Part shown: piece by piece, positions 1 to 11,183 of the stretch
Layout of the letters: every line of letters starts with the position of its first letter
Position numbering within the stretch: the first letter of the stretch is position 1
Notes under the pieces: generated by a model
What the model saw: the letters and a program-made list of their open reading frames with translations, nothing else
Database searches by the model: none
What the model was told of the DNA's origin: nothing
Source: Symbiodinium natans
Lineage: Eukaryota; Sar; Dinophyceae; Suessiales; Symbiodiniaceae
Direction of reading: 5' to 3'
Assembly: GCA_905221605.1 (NCBI GenBank)
Contig: CAJNDS010002080.1
Span: forward strand, 1-57,500
DNA: 57,500 nt
Translations under genes and position numbers: made by a program

Positions 1-61
1 TCCGAGACATCTTATGAACCTGCCTTGCAAGGGTACATGCTAAAGGTTCAAGGCGCAAGAA

Positions 62-275
62 AAGCCATCGCTAAACCCTAAACCCCAAACCCCAAACCCC
101 AAACCCTAAACCCCAAACCCCAAACCCCAAGCCCTAAGCCCTAAACCCCAAACCCCAAACCCTAAACCCTAAACCCTAAACCCCAAACCCCAAACCCCAC
201 ACCCTAAACCCTAAACCCCAAACCCCAAACCCTAAACCCTAAACCCTAAACCCTAAACCCTAAACCCTAAACCCT
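62..275. repeat. CCCTAAA array with CCCCAAA variants
   Basis: About 30 units of CCCTAAA mixed with CCCCAAA and CCCTAAG. Confidence 0.9.
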
Positions 276-710
276 GCCCAGCTGGCTCGGCCGAGGCGCC
301 TCGGGGCATAGGCGTGGAGAGCGCCGGCAAGGAGGTCGCCTCGGGGACTCGAGGAGTTGGAGGCTTCAAGGCTTTAAGGCGTTGGGTTTGGGGGTTTAGG
401 GCTAGGGTTTAGGGTTTAGGGTTTAGGGTTCAGGGTTTGGGAGAGGGTCTTGGGGTTTTGGACTTGGGGTTAGAAATAGGGTTTTAGCATTCAGGGCTTA
501 ATAAGGTGGGGTTAGGGTTTTGCACGCCTAGCCCGTTTGGTTTCGGGTAGGTTCCCCAAGACCCAAGAAACCCAGAAAGGGCTTTCATGATTGATCTCCA
601 GTAATGTCCTGCCTTGCCCACGCATGCAGTCGAAAAACTCTGCGAGGCCTCTTCCACATGTCCCTAAACCCTAAACCCTAAACCCTAAACCCTAAACCCT
701 AAACCCTAAA

Positions 711-822
711 CCCGCACTTCACCTTGGTGTGCTCCGAGACCACGCTTTGCAAGAGTCTGACATTCGCATGGATCCCCGAAATGAAGGCACACTCCACAGG
801 GATGCCCAAGTTGGAGGCCCCT
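711..822 (-). CDS. Candidate exon island
   Basis: Directly after a CCCTAAA array. The minus frame reads GASNLGIPVECAFISG and is GC-ending, but the plus frame (FTLVCSETTLCKSLTFAWIP) is equally open and equally biased. Strand is undecided. Confidence 0.28.
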
Positions 823-1424
823 GGCATGGGCTATCATCTTCAAAGAACAAAACGAACAAGAAACAACAAGAACTACATAACCCCTAAACCCCACACCCTA
901 CACCCTGCAAGCTTCAAACTTGAAGACCCCAAATGAAACTGTGCTCTCGACATAAAAACCCTGAAGACCTCGGCCCGAGTCCTCTTCGTCTAAGCTCCAG
1001 AGGACAAAAAAGCAGCCCAACATGGCAGGCAATTGCGGGAGCAGGTAAAACCCTACATCCCCCAAACCCCCAAGCCTCCAAACACCCAAAAGTCCAAACA
1101 CTAAACCCCTGAACCCCGCTATAAACCCTAAAACCCTGAACCCTTACAAAACCCGACCACCCCTAAACCCTAAACCGCATACACCAACCTGGCGTTTAGG
1201 GTTTAGGGTTTAGGGTTTAGGGTTGAGGGTTTAGGCGCCCCCTCCCAGAGGTCGTTTCCTGGGGCTCCGGGCCCCGGTGCTTGGCCGCTTCGTCGACTCG
1301 CTTCCCGGGCGCAGAAGCCTCGGGGCGTCCGAGGGCTTTGGTTTCGGGTGTTCAGGGTTCTTGGGGTTTAGGGTTCAGGGTTTAGGGCTTACCCTAAACC
1401 CTAAACCCTAGACCCTAAACCCTT

Positions 1425-1503
1425 AGGGTCTGATCTCCCTCAATCGCCTGCAAGAGGTCACCTGCCAATCTGCCGCATCGGCCGGGAACGATTAGCAGGA
1501 GGA
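1425..1503 (-). CDS. Candidate exon island
   Basis: The minus frame reads RCGRLAGDLLQAIEGDQTLR and ends at the CCCTAAG|GGTTTAGGG edge of a telomeric array. Upstream on the minus strand is a long T/G homopolymer tract. Confidence 0.3.
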
Positions 1504-2059
1504 ACACCCACCCCCCCCCCCCCCCCCCAAAAAAAAAAAAAAAAACTGAGAGAGCAAGGGGAATTCGGAAGTCTTGGGGTGTAAAAACCCCAAAGCTCCC
1601 GAAAACCACCCTAAATCCCCTAAGTCTGAAAACCCCTAAAGCCCTAAACCTCCTAGAACCCCCGAAGCCGAAACGCTCCGAAACGCTCCGAAGCCGAAAA
1701 CCCTAAAACCCCCTAACACCCTAAACCCTGAAACCCTTCAACCCCTAAACTCCCTCAAACCCTTAACCCCCAAAACCCCGCAAAACCACCAACAACAACA
1801 AAAAAAACAAAACCCCACAAAACCCCCGCCTTCTCCCATAACAAGAAAAAACCCTAAACCCTATAAACCCTAAACCCGAAACCGCAAAACCCAAAGCCTA
1901 AGCACTGCGAAGCCCAGACCCTAAACCCCCCAAACCCCGAAGAATCATGCAAACCCTAAGCCCTACACCCTAAACCCCAAACCCGAAACCCTAAACCCTG
2001 AACCCTAAACCCTAAACCCTGGCCCAAAACCCTAAACCCTAAACCCCAAACCCCAAACC

Positions 2060-2140
2060 TGAACGCTGCGAAGCCCAGGAGCTCCGAAAGCGGCGCGTGC
2101 TTGGCGACCTGTCGGAGCCTCAGCGGAATTTTGGGGGTCG
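2060..2140 (-). CDS. Candidate exon island
   Basis: Sharp island between CCCTAAA (left) and TTTAGGG (right). The minus frame reads LRQVAKHAPLSELLGFAAFR. A plus frame (ERCEAQELRKRRVLGDLSEP) is also open, so strand is unsure. Confidence 0.28.
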
Positions 2141-2319
2141 GGTTTAGGGTTTAGGGTTTCGGGTTTAAGGGTTTAAGGGTTTATAAGGGTTTTTAGGGGG
2201 GTTACGAGGTTTTAGTACATATGATATAAATGAACAGTCAAGTGAATATGAATGCATAGTTAAGTTTGGTACAAGATGGCTTCAGAGGCCTCGTCATGTA
2301 GCTCGATGAAAATCCTTTA

Positions 2320-2457
2320 GGGTTTAGGGTTTAGGGCTAGGGTTTAGGGTTTAGGGTTTAGGGTTTAGGGTTTAGGGTTTAGGGTTTAGGGTTTAGGGTT
2401 TAGGGTTTAGGGTTTAGGGTTTAGGGTTTAGGGTTTAGGGTTTAGGGTTTAGGGTTT
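2320..2457. repeat. TTTAGGG array
   Basis: About 18 nearly perfect units. Confidence 0.9.
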
Positions 2458-3077
2458 CGAGTTTGGGGTTTAGCGGGATTTCCTTTTGGGCTGGGGGATC
2501 TAGAGCTCGAGGATTCTGGGGGCATTCAGGGCCAGTGGGTGGGTGGGGAGCAATGATGTCGGCCCGGGTGGAAGTCGGTAAGGTGTAGCTAAACCCTAAA
2601 CTTGGCGGGTTTAGGGTTTAGGGTTTAGGGTTTAGGGTCTAGGGTTTAGGGTTTAGGGCTTAGGGTTTAGGAGACTCTCTGCGAGATCTGCGCCACCCCA
2701 GAAGCCCGACAACCCCTCGCAATTGATGTGTGGATCAGCTCAGACTGCCACGAATTGGCTCACCCTGAGCTGTCAAAACAGAGGCCGAATTGCTGATCCC
2801 AAGCCACAGAACCTCCGGACACCCTAAACCCCAAACCTTGTGCCCCGAAACCCGAAACCCCAAACCCTAATCCCGAAACCCTTATAAACCCTAAACCCTA
2901 ACCCCAAACGCTAAACCCAAAACCCTAAACCCCAAACCCCAAAGCCTCAACCGAAACTTGCAAAAGCCCAGGGACAACACCCTAAGCCCTAAACCCTAAA
3001 CCCTAAACCCCAAACCCCAAACCCCAAACCCTAAACCCTAAACCCTAGACCCTAAACCCCAAACCCTAAACCCCAAA

Positions 3078-3178
3078 CCCTAAACGAGCGAAACTTGCAA
3101 AAGGCCCAGGGAGGGCGCGTGGATTGCATCGACAGCCGCTCCAAGAGCAGCTCGGCTTCCTTGGTTCCACAAGGCGTT
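3078..3178 (-). CDS. Candidate exon island
   Basis: The minus frame reads GTKEAELLLERLSMQSTRPP, GC-ending. Its last 25 nt (CCTGGGCCTTTTGCAAGTTTCG) recur in degenerate form at about 2950-2980, a local duplication of the exon edge. Confidence 0.33.
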
Positions 3179-3193
3179 TGCTTAGTAGGTGTT

Positions 3194-3290
3194 GAGGTTT
3201 AGGGTTTAGGGTTTAGGGTTTAGGGTTTAGGGTTTAGGGTTTAGGGTTTAGGGTTTAGGGTTTAGGGTTTAGGGTTTAGGGTTTAGGATT
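3194..3290. repeat. TTTAGGG array
   Basis: About 13 perfect units directly after the exon-like island at 3078-3178. Confidence 0.9.
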
Positions 3291-4149
3291 CGGGTTTAGG
3301 GTTTTGGGTTTGGGATTTAGGTTTCAGGGTTCAGGGCTGAGGGTTTAGGGCTTAGGACCCAGCACTCCAACTTTCAACCCTGCGCCCTACACATCCCAAA
3401 ACAAGCAGCGCCGTGCTCTCTCAGGACAGCGCCTTCCAGCAGAAAGTTTCTGGGCTCAGGTTTGGAGGCACCCTAAACACAATAAACAAAACCAGAGACC
3501 TTAAAGCCTGAGCCTACGCTGCCAACTCAACATGTCAAAGCTTAAAAACGTCCCCTACGCGCCGGTGCAAAATCTCGAACCACACGCCTTCCCACACCCA
3601 GCACACGGCAAAGATCCATAAGACCACATTCATAGGCCAATAGAGGCATCATGGACAGAAATTCTGCCTCAAACCCCGGACATCGAACCCTAAACCCTAA
3701 ACCCTAAACTTCCTAAACCCTAAACCCTAAACCTTGAACCCTCAACCCTAAACTCCTAAACCCTACACTCTGAGCCTGCAGAACTGAAATCCCGAACCCC
3801 GCTGTCCCTGAGCCTTCGGCTAACTCGCCCAAATCCTGGCAGGCACAATTTTTGAGCTTGAAAGGGTTTAGCCATTCATGCCGGGTTTCGGGTTCATAGG
3901 GTATAGGGTATAGGGTTTAGGGCTAGGGTTTAGGCTTAGGGTTTCGGGTTTACAGGGTTGATGCGGCCCGACTAGGCTTTCGGGCTTGCGGCTCGGGGCC
4001 GGTAGGGGACCACACTAAGGGACCATGGTTTTTAACCGTAGAGGTTGCCAGGGTTTGGGGAGGTTCAGGGCATCTTCCCGCGTGGCAGATTATGTCGGGC
4101 TCGCATGCCGTGGCTTCGAGGGGGATAGCTCAGGCAAAAGGGATCAGAG

Positions 4150-4290
4150 TACCCCCCCCCCCTTATTACAATCCTTAAGGGTTTAGGGTTTAGGGTTTAG
4201 GATTATAGTAGTACTATAACTGTACCCCCCCCCGATTATCATCGCTATTGAGGACTGTTAGTGTAAGGGGCAACATCTCAGGGTTTAGGG
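4150..4290. mobile_element. Degenerate family A copy
   Basis: Contains TTATTACAATCCTTAAGG, an internal TTTAGGG stretch, and a right end GAGGACTGTTAGTGTAAGGGG. Confidence 0.4.
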
Positions 4291-4462
4291 TTCATTTTAG
4301 GAACAGGGTTTAACAATACGACCACAGCGCGGATTGCTTAAGCCACCATCGAGCTGGGGAAGTTGGTACCCTGTAATATCGGCGCGGTTTAGGGTTTAGG
4401 GTTTAGGGTTTAGGGTTTAGGGTTTAGGGTTTAGGGTTTGAGACTTAGGGTTTAGGGTTTCG

Positions 4463-4570
4463 CCAACAAGGTCGTGGGGGTCAACAGGTACCCTTTGAAT
4501 AACCAGCAAGGCACGTGGCCTGAATCCTTCAAGGCACACCAACACCTCGAACACCGAAACGCAGCAAAAG
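4463..4570. CDS. Candidate exon island, strand undecided
   Basis: All three good frames lie here: plus VVGVNRYPLNNQQGTWPESF, minus VFEVLVCLEGFRPRALLVIQ, and a Cys-rich minus frame. GTTTAGGGTTTCG precedes it on the plus strand. Confidence 0.25.
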
Positions 4571-4736
4571 GAGGTTCGGGTTGCGGGGGGAGGGGTAGAG
4601 GGGGCAAGGGTTCAGGGTTTAGGGTTTAGGGCTTAGGGCTTAGTGCTTAGGGTTTAGGGTTTAGGGTTTAGGGTTTAGGGTTTAGGGTTTAGGGTTTAGG
4701 GTTTAGGGCTCGGGGTTCGGGGTTTGGCGGCCTTGG

Positions 4737-4832
4737 GGTCGAGCTCCACCCACACGCCGTGGAGCGCGTCGTCACTCACCTGCTCCTCAGGGGCTTTGCA
4801 CCAGGAATCGAAGGAAGTCGTCCACCGAAAAA
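4737..4832 (-). CDS. Candidate exon
   Basis: The minus frame reads SFDSWCKAPEEQVSDDALHG then VWVELDPKAA, almost all codons GC-ending. It is preceded on the minus strand by a pyrimidine tract (CCCTTTTTTTTC) but without an AG at the edge, so the true acceptor may be the AAAG at 4790. A consensus-like donor (CAG|GTGAGT) lies inside the open frame. Confidence 0.42.
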
Positions 4833-4849
4833 AAGGGTTTAGGCTTTAG

Positions 4850-5103
4850 GGTTAGGGTTTAGGGTTTAGGGTTTAGGGTTTAGGGTTTAGGGTTTAGGGT
4901 TTAGGGTTTAGGGTTTAGGGTTTAGGGTTTAGGGTTTAGGGTTTAGGGTTTAGGGTTTAGGGTTTAGGGTTTTAGGTTTAGGGTTTTGGGTTTAGGGTTT
5001 AGGGTTTAGGGTTTAGGGTTTAGGGTTTAGGGTTTAGGGTTTAGGGTTTAGGGTTTAGGGTTTAGGGTTTAGGGTTTAGGGTTTAGGGTTTAGGGTTTAG
5101 GGT
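4850..5103. repeat. Long TTTAGGG array
   Basis: About 35 units with a single interruption near 4970. Confidence 0.95.
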
Positions 5104-5689
5104 GATTCCAAAAGCAGGCCAGAAAGTGGGTTTAGGGCTTAGGGCTTAGGGTTTAGGGTTAGGGTTTAGGGCCAAATCCCGATACCATAATCAACCGAAA
5201 GCCGTATCCAGCCCCAAACCCACAACCGTCTTTGAGTCTGAAGACGCCAAACGTCCCACCCCCTCTTGAAGCTGATGGCCCTAAATCCGGCCCTAAACCT
5301 TCAAGCATGAAAGCCCGAAACCCCTGCTTACACCCCTCACAACGCTAAACCCTAAACCCTAAACCCTAACCCTTAACCCTAAACCCTAAACCCTAAACCC
5401 CTCAACCCCCTCCCCGGCCCCCAACTTTTTCTTCTGCATCGCTGCAGGCAAACTGTGGAGCCTCTCATCGGCAAGTTCCCCACTCGACGCATCTCGTGCG
5501 GAGTTCAGTCTTAGACACTTCTACCTTACATTCTACACCCTAAACCCTAAACGGTAAAACCCTAAACCCTAAACCCTAAACGGTAAACCCTAAAACGCTA
5601 AACCCTAGACCCATACCCTAAACCCTGAACCCTACACCCTGAACCCCAAACCCCAACCCCGAAGTCCTAAGCCCTAAACCCAGAGCCCT

Positions 5690-6350
5690 GCAAATAGGTG
5701 AATGCCCAGAAAATCCCCAGGTGTAGCAAAAGGGCTCTAAACCTCAATGCAAAGAAGCCCAAGTTCGAAAGCGTAAGCCCGCTCGCTGGCCGATCCTCGG
5801 GGGAAAAAAGGTGTGAACCAGTCGGTTTTCAGGGCGTGTCAGCTGAAATCTAACATTTCGAGGGTTTCGTGCAGTTCCGCCGTCAAGGGGTTTTTGCTGA
5901 GAGAGACCCCACCCGCTCTGTGTCGCGAGTCTTTGTGCGCTGTGGCTCGGTGCACATTCTTATTCAGCACCCTCAACCCCAAACCTTGAATTTGTAGGGG
6001 TGGTGTGACTGGCTTTCTCTTCTACATCCCACTGAAAACAACCTAAACCCTATAAGCTCTAATTCTCAAAAACCCCTAAACCCTGCAAAACGTTATTCAA
6101 AAAGCTGGGTCGAAGGCCTGCCGAATTCACATGCAGCGGCCGGACTCCTGCGGGATTTTCCCTGCCGGCGGGGACTAAAGAAACTATCCCTATCAGTGGC
6201 CTGTTACCGCAAACCCGAAGCCCTAAAACCCTAAACCCTATGAACCCAAATCCGACAGCCCTGATAGCTCTATAACCCTATCAACCCTCTAGGCTATGTT
6301 GATGGGTACTTTGAGAGTCCTACAACCCTTTAACCCTTTAACCCTCTAAC
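5690..6350. other. Non-repetitive intron-like stretch
   Basis: Mostly unique sequence with few telomeric units. No exon with convincing splice sites was found. GGTGTGAACCAGTCGGTTTT and neighbouring short frames are unremarkable. Confidence 0.4.
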
Positions 6351-6358
6351 CCTACAAC

Positions 6359-6505
6359 TTGGGATGTTCCTCCTTATACTAACCGTCCTTAACAGGGATT
6401 ATAATCGGGGGACGATAATCCTGAACCCCAAGCCCTAAACCCTAAACCCTAAACCCTAAACCCTTAAGGATTATAACGGGGCTAGTATAAGCAGGGATAT
6501 CCCAA
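6359..6505. mobile_element. Family A element carrying a telomeric array
   Basis: Left arm TTGGGATGTTCCTCCTTATA, right arm ending GGGATATCCCAA. Internal inverted AATCC/GGATTATAA motifs. A CCCTAAA array (about 6428-6468) lies between the arms. Confidence 0.6.
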
Positions 6506-6791
6506 CCCTAGAACCCTAGAACCCCAAAAACCGACAGCCCTGGAACTCCTATATGACTATAACCTTAGAACCCTAAAACCCTGTAATTTCATAACGCCAG
6601 AATCCTATAACCCCAGAACCCTATAACTCTAGAAGCCTAGAACTCTAGAACCTAGAACCCTATAACCCTAGAACCCTATAACTCTAGAACCCTAGAACCC
6701 TACAACCCTAGAACCCTATAACCCTGGAACCCGATAACCCAATAACCCTAAAACCCCAGAACCCGAAAGCCGAGCTACTTTGAGAGTCCTG

Positions 6792-6840
6792 TCAGTTCTT
6801 CTTCTTCTGCGCCTTCTTCTCCTGGAGCTCGTCCTCCCAC
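6792..6840 (-). CDS. Candidate terminal exon, charged tail
   Basis: The minus frame reads EDELQEKKAQKKKN then TGA, directly after TTTAG|GG, where the telomeric repeat itself would supply the acceptor AG. Confidence 0.33.
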
Positions 6841-6918
6841 CCTAAACCCTAAACCCTAAACCCTAACACCTAACACCTATAACCCTAAACCCTAAACCCT
6901 GTCCTCTCAGGGGGGATG

Positions 6919-7026
6919 TCGGGGCCTACTCCCCCGCACCAAGCCCCATGCCCTTCCCTTCCGAGTCCAGGAGAAGCTACTCCCTTGACCCCTGCGAGGC
7001 CCTCCCAAAATCCTCCTTCCAAAATA
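6919..7026 (+). CDS. Candidate exon, possibly plus strand
   Basis: Plus-strand acceptor CCCTGTCCTCTCAG and donor AGG|GTTTAGGG bracket an open frame reading VGAYSPAPSPMPFPSESRRS. A minus frame is also open, so the strand is uncertain. Confidence 0.33.
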
Positions 7027-7615
7027 GGGTTTAGGGTTTAGGGTTTGGGGTTTGGGGTTTAGGGGTAAAGCTCCAATTCAGAGGGGACCGAAAAGCGGAA
7101 AATCAAAAACAAAAAGCGCCAGTATGAGGTGTCTCTATAGGAGCAGTGTCGCTAAGCCCAAAGCAGCCCCAGTCATCCGTTATTGAACCAAAGCCCCCTC
7201 TGCCAATCAGCAGGGCGCCTCAACCGTCGTCACGGCCATGTAGATCGAAAAGGTCCTGGGTAGAGGTTAGGGTGTCGAAATCGAGGGCGGAGGGGGGGGG
7301 GGGGAGGGGGGGCGACAGCAGTCGGGCTTGAGGCTGAGCATTGGCGACCTCGAGTCCCTGGCGAGCTTGCTTTGAGTCCCCAGGTGGATGCAAGTCGTTG
7401 CTAAGATAAGGTCCCCAACTAAATCTGGGTTGGCCCCTAAACCCTGAAAAACAACAACTTCTAAACCCTAAACCCCTAACCCTAAACCCTAAACACAAAA
7501 AACCCTAAACTAAACCCTAAACCCTAAACCCTAAACCCTATACCCTAAACCCTAAACCCTAAACCCCAAACCCTAAACCCTAAACCATAAACCCCGCCCC
7601 CCCCCCCCCCCCCCC

Positions 7616-7692
7616 GCCAAGCTGCAGTGTGGAGCCCAGCAGGGCAGCAACGATGACCTGCCCAAAGTGGCCGAAGAGAAGGAAAAACAACA
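7616..7692 (+). CDS. Candidate exon island
   Basis: The plus frame reads QGSNDDLPKVAEEKEKQH between a C18 tract and a TTTAGGG array. Minus frames are open but hydrophobic or Cys/Leu-rich. Donor would be AAGG|GTTTAGGG. Confidence 0.27.
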
Positions 7693-7763
7693 CATCTCTT
7701 AAGGGTTTAGGGTTTAGGCTTAGGGTTTAGGGTTTAGGGTTTAGGGTTTAGGGTTTAGGGGTT

Positions 7764-7860
7764 GATACATGGTCCCTTGCAATGGGCCTTCAATAAGGAC
7801 CCTTACATACCCCTTATGTACCCTATAAACCCCCAGACCCATGCATACTTCAGAACTCGA
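7764..7860. mobile_element. Dispersed repeat G, copy 1
   Basis: TACATGGTCCCTTGC, ATGGGCC, GGACCCTTACATACCCCTTA, CCCATGCATACTTCAGAAC. Matches 54068-54160 in order. Confidence 0.6.
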
Positions 7861-8356
7861 TGATGAGGGACCAGATTCGAACGCGCCTTAGAACATTAGC
7901 CTCATGAAGCCCAGTACGTGAATAAGTCTCTTCAGACAGCAACAGGCCCATGAGCTCTAGTTAAAAAGCGCTAAAAAACGCACGCTCGCCCTATTGAGCC
8001 CTAGAAAGCTCCTACAAGCGCTGCAAGAGAACCCTAACGATATGTTCCGCTCAATAAGCCCTCCCTGGATCCGCCAAAAAAAATATAGAACACAGAAAAA
8101 GAAAAAAAGGCCCCAAGTCAACCCAGAAAACCCAAAAAATCTCCAGCCATGAGCTTCATCAGGGTTGCCGTTTTCTACCGGCCCTTCACCATCCCTCGCC
8201 CTGATATTTAAGCATGATGGGTCTAGGGTTTAGGGTTTAGGGTTTAGGGTTTAGGGTTTAGGGTCTAGGGTTTAGGGTTTGGGGTTTTGGTTTTAGGGAT
8301 TAGGAAATACTTAAAAGTTGGCAGGGTTAGGGTTTTAGGGATTCGGTGGAGGTCCG

Positions 8357-8387
<31 letters not shown>

Positions 8388-8452
8388 TACCTACCTACAG
8401 CTCGAAGGGTTGTACCTAGTAAATAGTGGGTACTTTACTGGACTGCAACATA
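7861..8452. other. Intron-like stretch
   Basis: Unique sequence, an A-rich patch at 8077-8111, a TTTAGGG array at 8221-8280 and a C30 tract near 8355. A 20-codon plus frame (MSFIRVAVFYRPFTIPRPDI) at 8148-8210 follows CTCCAG and could be an exon. Otherwise nothing supported. Confidence 0.35.
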
Positions 8453-8545
8453 GGGGTCGGAATAAAAACTCATAGTATTCCCACAGGGTCCCTTTAGAAT
8501 GATACTATAATAACCCCCCCCCCCCCCAAAAAAAAAAAAAAAACT
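8453..8545 (-). mobile_element. Family B element
   Basis: On the minus strand: T16 G15 then TTATTATAGTATCATTC, AAAGGGACCCTGTGGGAATAC, ending TTATTCCGACCCC. Matches the copies at 46770-46864, 22294-22391 and 11184-11248 in order. Confidence 0.6.
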
Positions 8546-9079
8546 ATTCTAATTTTGAAGGCAGCCTAAACCCAAACCCTAAACCCCAAACTCCCCTAAG
8601 GCCCCTAATAGGCAAATCGAGTCCTGAAGTTTAGTCATTAGCCTGCGGCCGATATCTCTGCGGAGCGAGGAAGAGAGCGCAAGCAGAGAGAGCCACCAGA
8701 GCGCCTCAGAGACAAAAGGCCGGTGGGGGCTAAGCCCACAGAAAAACTCCCGAATGCAGAAAGGTGGAACATGGTTGAAGGATGATCAGAGCAGGGATTC
8801 CCTTTAGTATACCCGTTCAGGGTATGGGGATAGGGATGTTCCACCTTTTTGGAGTTTACTGTAAGCTTACAGCTTGAGGTGTCGCGCACCATAGTAACCC
8901 TCCTTGGTTGAAGTTTGCCTAAGCCCAACACCCTGAATCCGCAATGGGGCATGTATTTAGGGCTTGGGGATCCTAAACCCGAAACCCTACACCCTTAACC
9001 CGAAACCCTAAACCTTCAACCCTAAACCTTAATCCTAAGTCTGGGGCTTAGGCCTTCGGGGGCCTTATCCATTACTAAC

Positions 9080-9159
9080 AGATGCCAGGCGGCAAAGGAC
9101 CAGGAACTGCTTCTTGGTGGGCATGAAGGACATGAGCATCTCCTGCGTCTTCCCGCCGT
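9080..9159 (-). CDS. Candidate exon
   Basis: The minus frame reads GGKTQEMLMSFMPTKKQFLV then LCRLAS, strongly GC-ending. Acceptor TATAAG, donor TCT|GTTAGT. Flanked by CCCTAAA on the left and TTTAGGG on the right. Confidence 0.52.
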
Positions 9160-9352
9160 CTTATAAACCCCGAAATCTTCAGGCTTTAGGGTTTAGGGAT
9201 CAGGGTTTAGGGTTTAGCGTTTCCCTCAAGCCCCTGAACTCTTAAACCCTTCAACCCTGAACCTTGCTAGCCAGGAACAGCCCTTACCTCCAAACCCCGA
9301 AGTCCCCAAACCCCCCCAAAGCCCACCCCCCCTTCCCCCGCCCTGGGCGCGC

Positions 9353-9415
9353 CTGGAAAAAGCTGGGCAAGGGCTCCTCTGGCTCCTTCTCCACATACTC
9401 CCGGCCCTCGCCGGC
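9353..9415 (-). CDS. Candidate acidic exon
   Basis: Acceptor AACGAATCTCAG is followed by an open frame reading AGEGREYVEKEPEEPLPSFF, ending at a possible GC donor (CCAG|GCGCGC). The frame stays open further, to about 9310. Confidence 0.48.
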
Positions 9416-9589
9416 CTGAGATTCGTTGGCTTAAGGCGCTTGAAGGGCTTTGTGGTTTTAGTGCTTGCAGGTTTTAGGTTTTAGGGTTCCTGCAAAGGTT
9501 TACAGGGCCTTAGAAGGGGTCATGGGGACTACAGCACTGAAAGGGCTAACAGGGCTTAGGGATTGCCAGCACTTTTCTCCTGAGTCTCC

Positions 9590-9807
9590 TCTCAGGAAGA
9601 TGTCTATCGGCAATTTCCTCATGCAGCGTAGCATGCGCTTGCGCTCTGCCACCACCGGCTGGGAGCTGCATGCCAGGTGGACGTGCACCTCGTTGGACCA
9701 AACGAGGGTGTTTTGGATCTCCCCAGTGTGGGCATCCACTGTCAAGGTGATTTTGAAGTCGAGGATGCTCCCACCCACCACGTCCTTCACATAGCCGTCG
9801 TTCAGGT
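9590..9807 (-). CDS. Long candidate exon
   Basis: After acceptor TGTGCCAG the minus frame runs about 72 codons: LNDGYVKDVVGGSILDFKIT, LTVDAHTGEIQNTLVWSNEV, and so on to MRKLPIDIFLRG. The alternation of beta-like segments is protein-like and codons are GC-ending. Domain not recognised. A plus frame of 109 codons overlaps it and is taken as antisense. Confidence 0.48.
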
Positions 9808-9954
9808 CTGGCACAGTACTTCAGAATTCGGTTGAGCTTTTCTCTGTCCGTGCCCCTGTCTCCCACCCTCTCCCTCCCGCACTCCTCCTCTCTCCCCTCA
9901 TAACCTAATAACTCTTTATTGACCTCTCTCTTTCTCAGCACTTTCCCTCTATGG

Positions 9955-10180
9955 CGCCCTGTATTCCCCGCTCGTTCTCTCCCTCCCTCTCCCTCCCTCG
10001 CTCTCTCTTTTCTCTCCCCCTCCTCGATCTCTCTTTCCCTGTATCCCCATGTCGTTCTCCCGCCCTCCCTCCCTCCCTCCCTCCTCCCTCCCTCCCTCCC
10101 TCCCGCCCTCTCTCTGTCTCCCTCCCTCCCTCTCTCTCTCTGTCTCTCTCGCTCTCTCGCTCTCTCTCTCTCTCTCTCTT

Positions 10181-10218
<38 letters not shown>
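9955..10218. repeat. CT/CCCT microsatellite
   Basis: Pyrimidine-only tract of CTCC and CT repeats, open in all plus frames as Ser/Leu/Pro. Not coding. Confidence 0.95.
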
Positions 10219-10220
<2 letters not shown>

Positions 10221-10597
10221 CTCTAAACCTGCAAAACTGCCGAAGACAAACCTGAAAAAAAGAGCCTTTCCGACTTACCAGTTTAGGGAACTTGGGAAGC
10301 GTTGTCGTAGGAAATGGCACCTAACTCCCAACTTCGCCAAAGCACTCTACAAGCCCTAGCCCCCAGCAATAAACAAAAACAAAACGCCTAAGCCAAGCCA
10401 GGGGCCAAGGCCCCCAAACCCGAATTTCCCGCCTGAGAGCATGGGGTTTAGGGGCTTAGGGCTTAGGGCTTAGGGCTTAGGGCTTAGCGCTTAGGGCTTA
10501 GGGTTTAGGGTTTAGGGCTTAGGGCTCGGGTTTAGGGTTCAGGGTTTAGGGCTGAGAGGGGTTTAGGGTTTAGGGTTTAGGGGTTTAGGGCCAGAGG

Positions 10598-10672
10598 GGT
10601 TTAGGACCAAAGTGCCGCTTCCAGGATAGCTTTGCCGAAGTTTTTGGCCTTCTTGGCGTGCTTGGTCCTCGG
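10598..10672 (-). CDS. Candidate terminal exon, basic
   Basis: Acceptor GGTGTTCCGCAG is followed by RTKHAKKAKNFGKAILEAAL and WS, then TAA. A second minus frame (DQARQEGQKLRQSYPG) is open with poorer codon bias. Confidence 0.42.
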
Positions 10673-10765
10673 CTGCGGAACACCGGGGTTTCGCTAGCAC
10701 AAGGCTTCAGAGAGGCTCATAGGGCGGGTTTAGGATTTAGGGTATCGGGTTTAGGGTTTAGGAAC

Positions 10766-10862
10766 TGGGGACAAGAAAGGCTCAGCTTCTATGACGTCTG
10801 GCTCGGACCTTGAAGGATTTAGGCTGCCGCGCCTTTGCGAGGATGAATCCGAGAAGGGTTCG
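10766..10862 (-). CDS. Candidate exon, Ser/Pro-rich
   Basis: Acceptor GGGTTCAACAG, frame SDSSSQRRGSLNPSRSEPDV, donor CCCA|GTTCCT. A plus frame (MTSGSDLEGFRLPRLCEDES) is also open. Confidence 0.36.
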
Positions 10863-11183
10863 CTGTTGAACCCTAAACCCTAAACCCTACACCCTAAACC
10901 CTAAACCCTAAACCCCAAACCCTAAACCCTAAACCCTAAACCCTAAACCCTAAACTGCCCTAAACCCTAGTTTAGGGTGGTTCTTATATAAGGCTCAGGA
11001 GACCGAACCTTGTGGGAAGGCTTTGAAGCCTCAATCTCGGATGCGTTTAGGGTTTAGGGTTTAGGGTTTAGGGTTTAGGGTTTAGGGTTTAGGGTTTAGG
11101 GTTTAGGGTTTAGGGTTTAGGGTTTAGGGTTTAGGGTTCGGGGTTCAGGGTTTTGGCTTGAATAAGTAGAATAGGGTTTTGGA

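Noticed and set aside
62-275. CRISPR-like spaced repeats
   Set aside because: Units are 7-8 bp tandem repeats without fixed-length spacers.
7146-7498. Overlapping plus and minus ORFs of 61 and 92 codons
   Set aside because: The minus frame has a plausible segment (SALDFDTLTSTQDLFDLHGR) but runs through a G/C homopolymer and repeat DNA, with no splice sites found. Left out as unsupported.
9919-10359. 146-codon and overlapping Ser/Leu/Pro or Arg/Glu ORFs
   Set aside because: Low-complexity CT microsatellite open in every frame.
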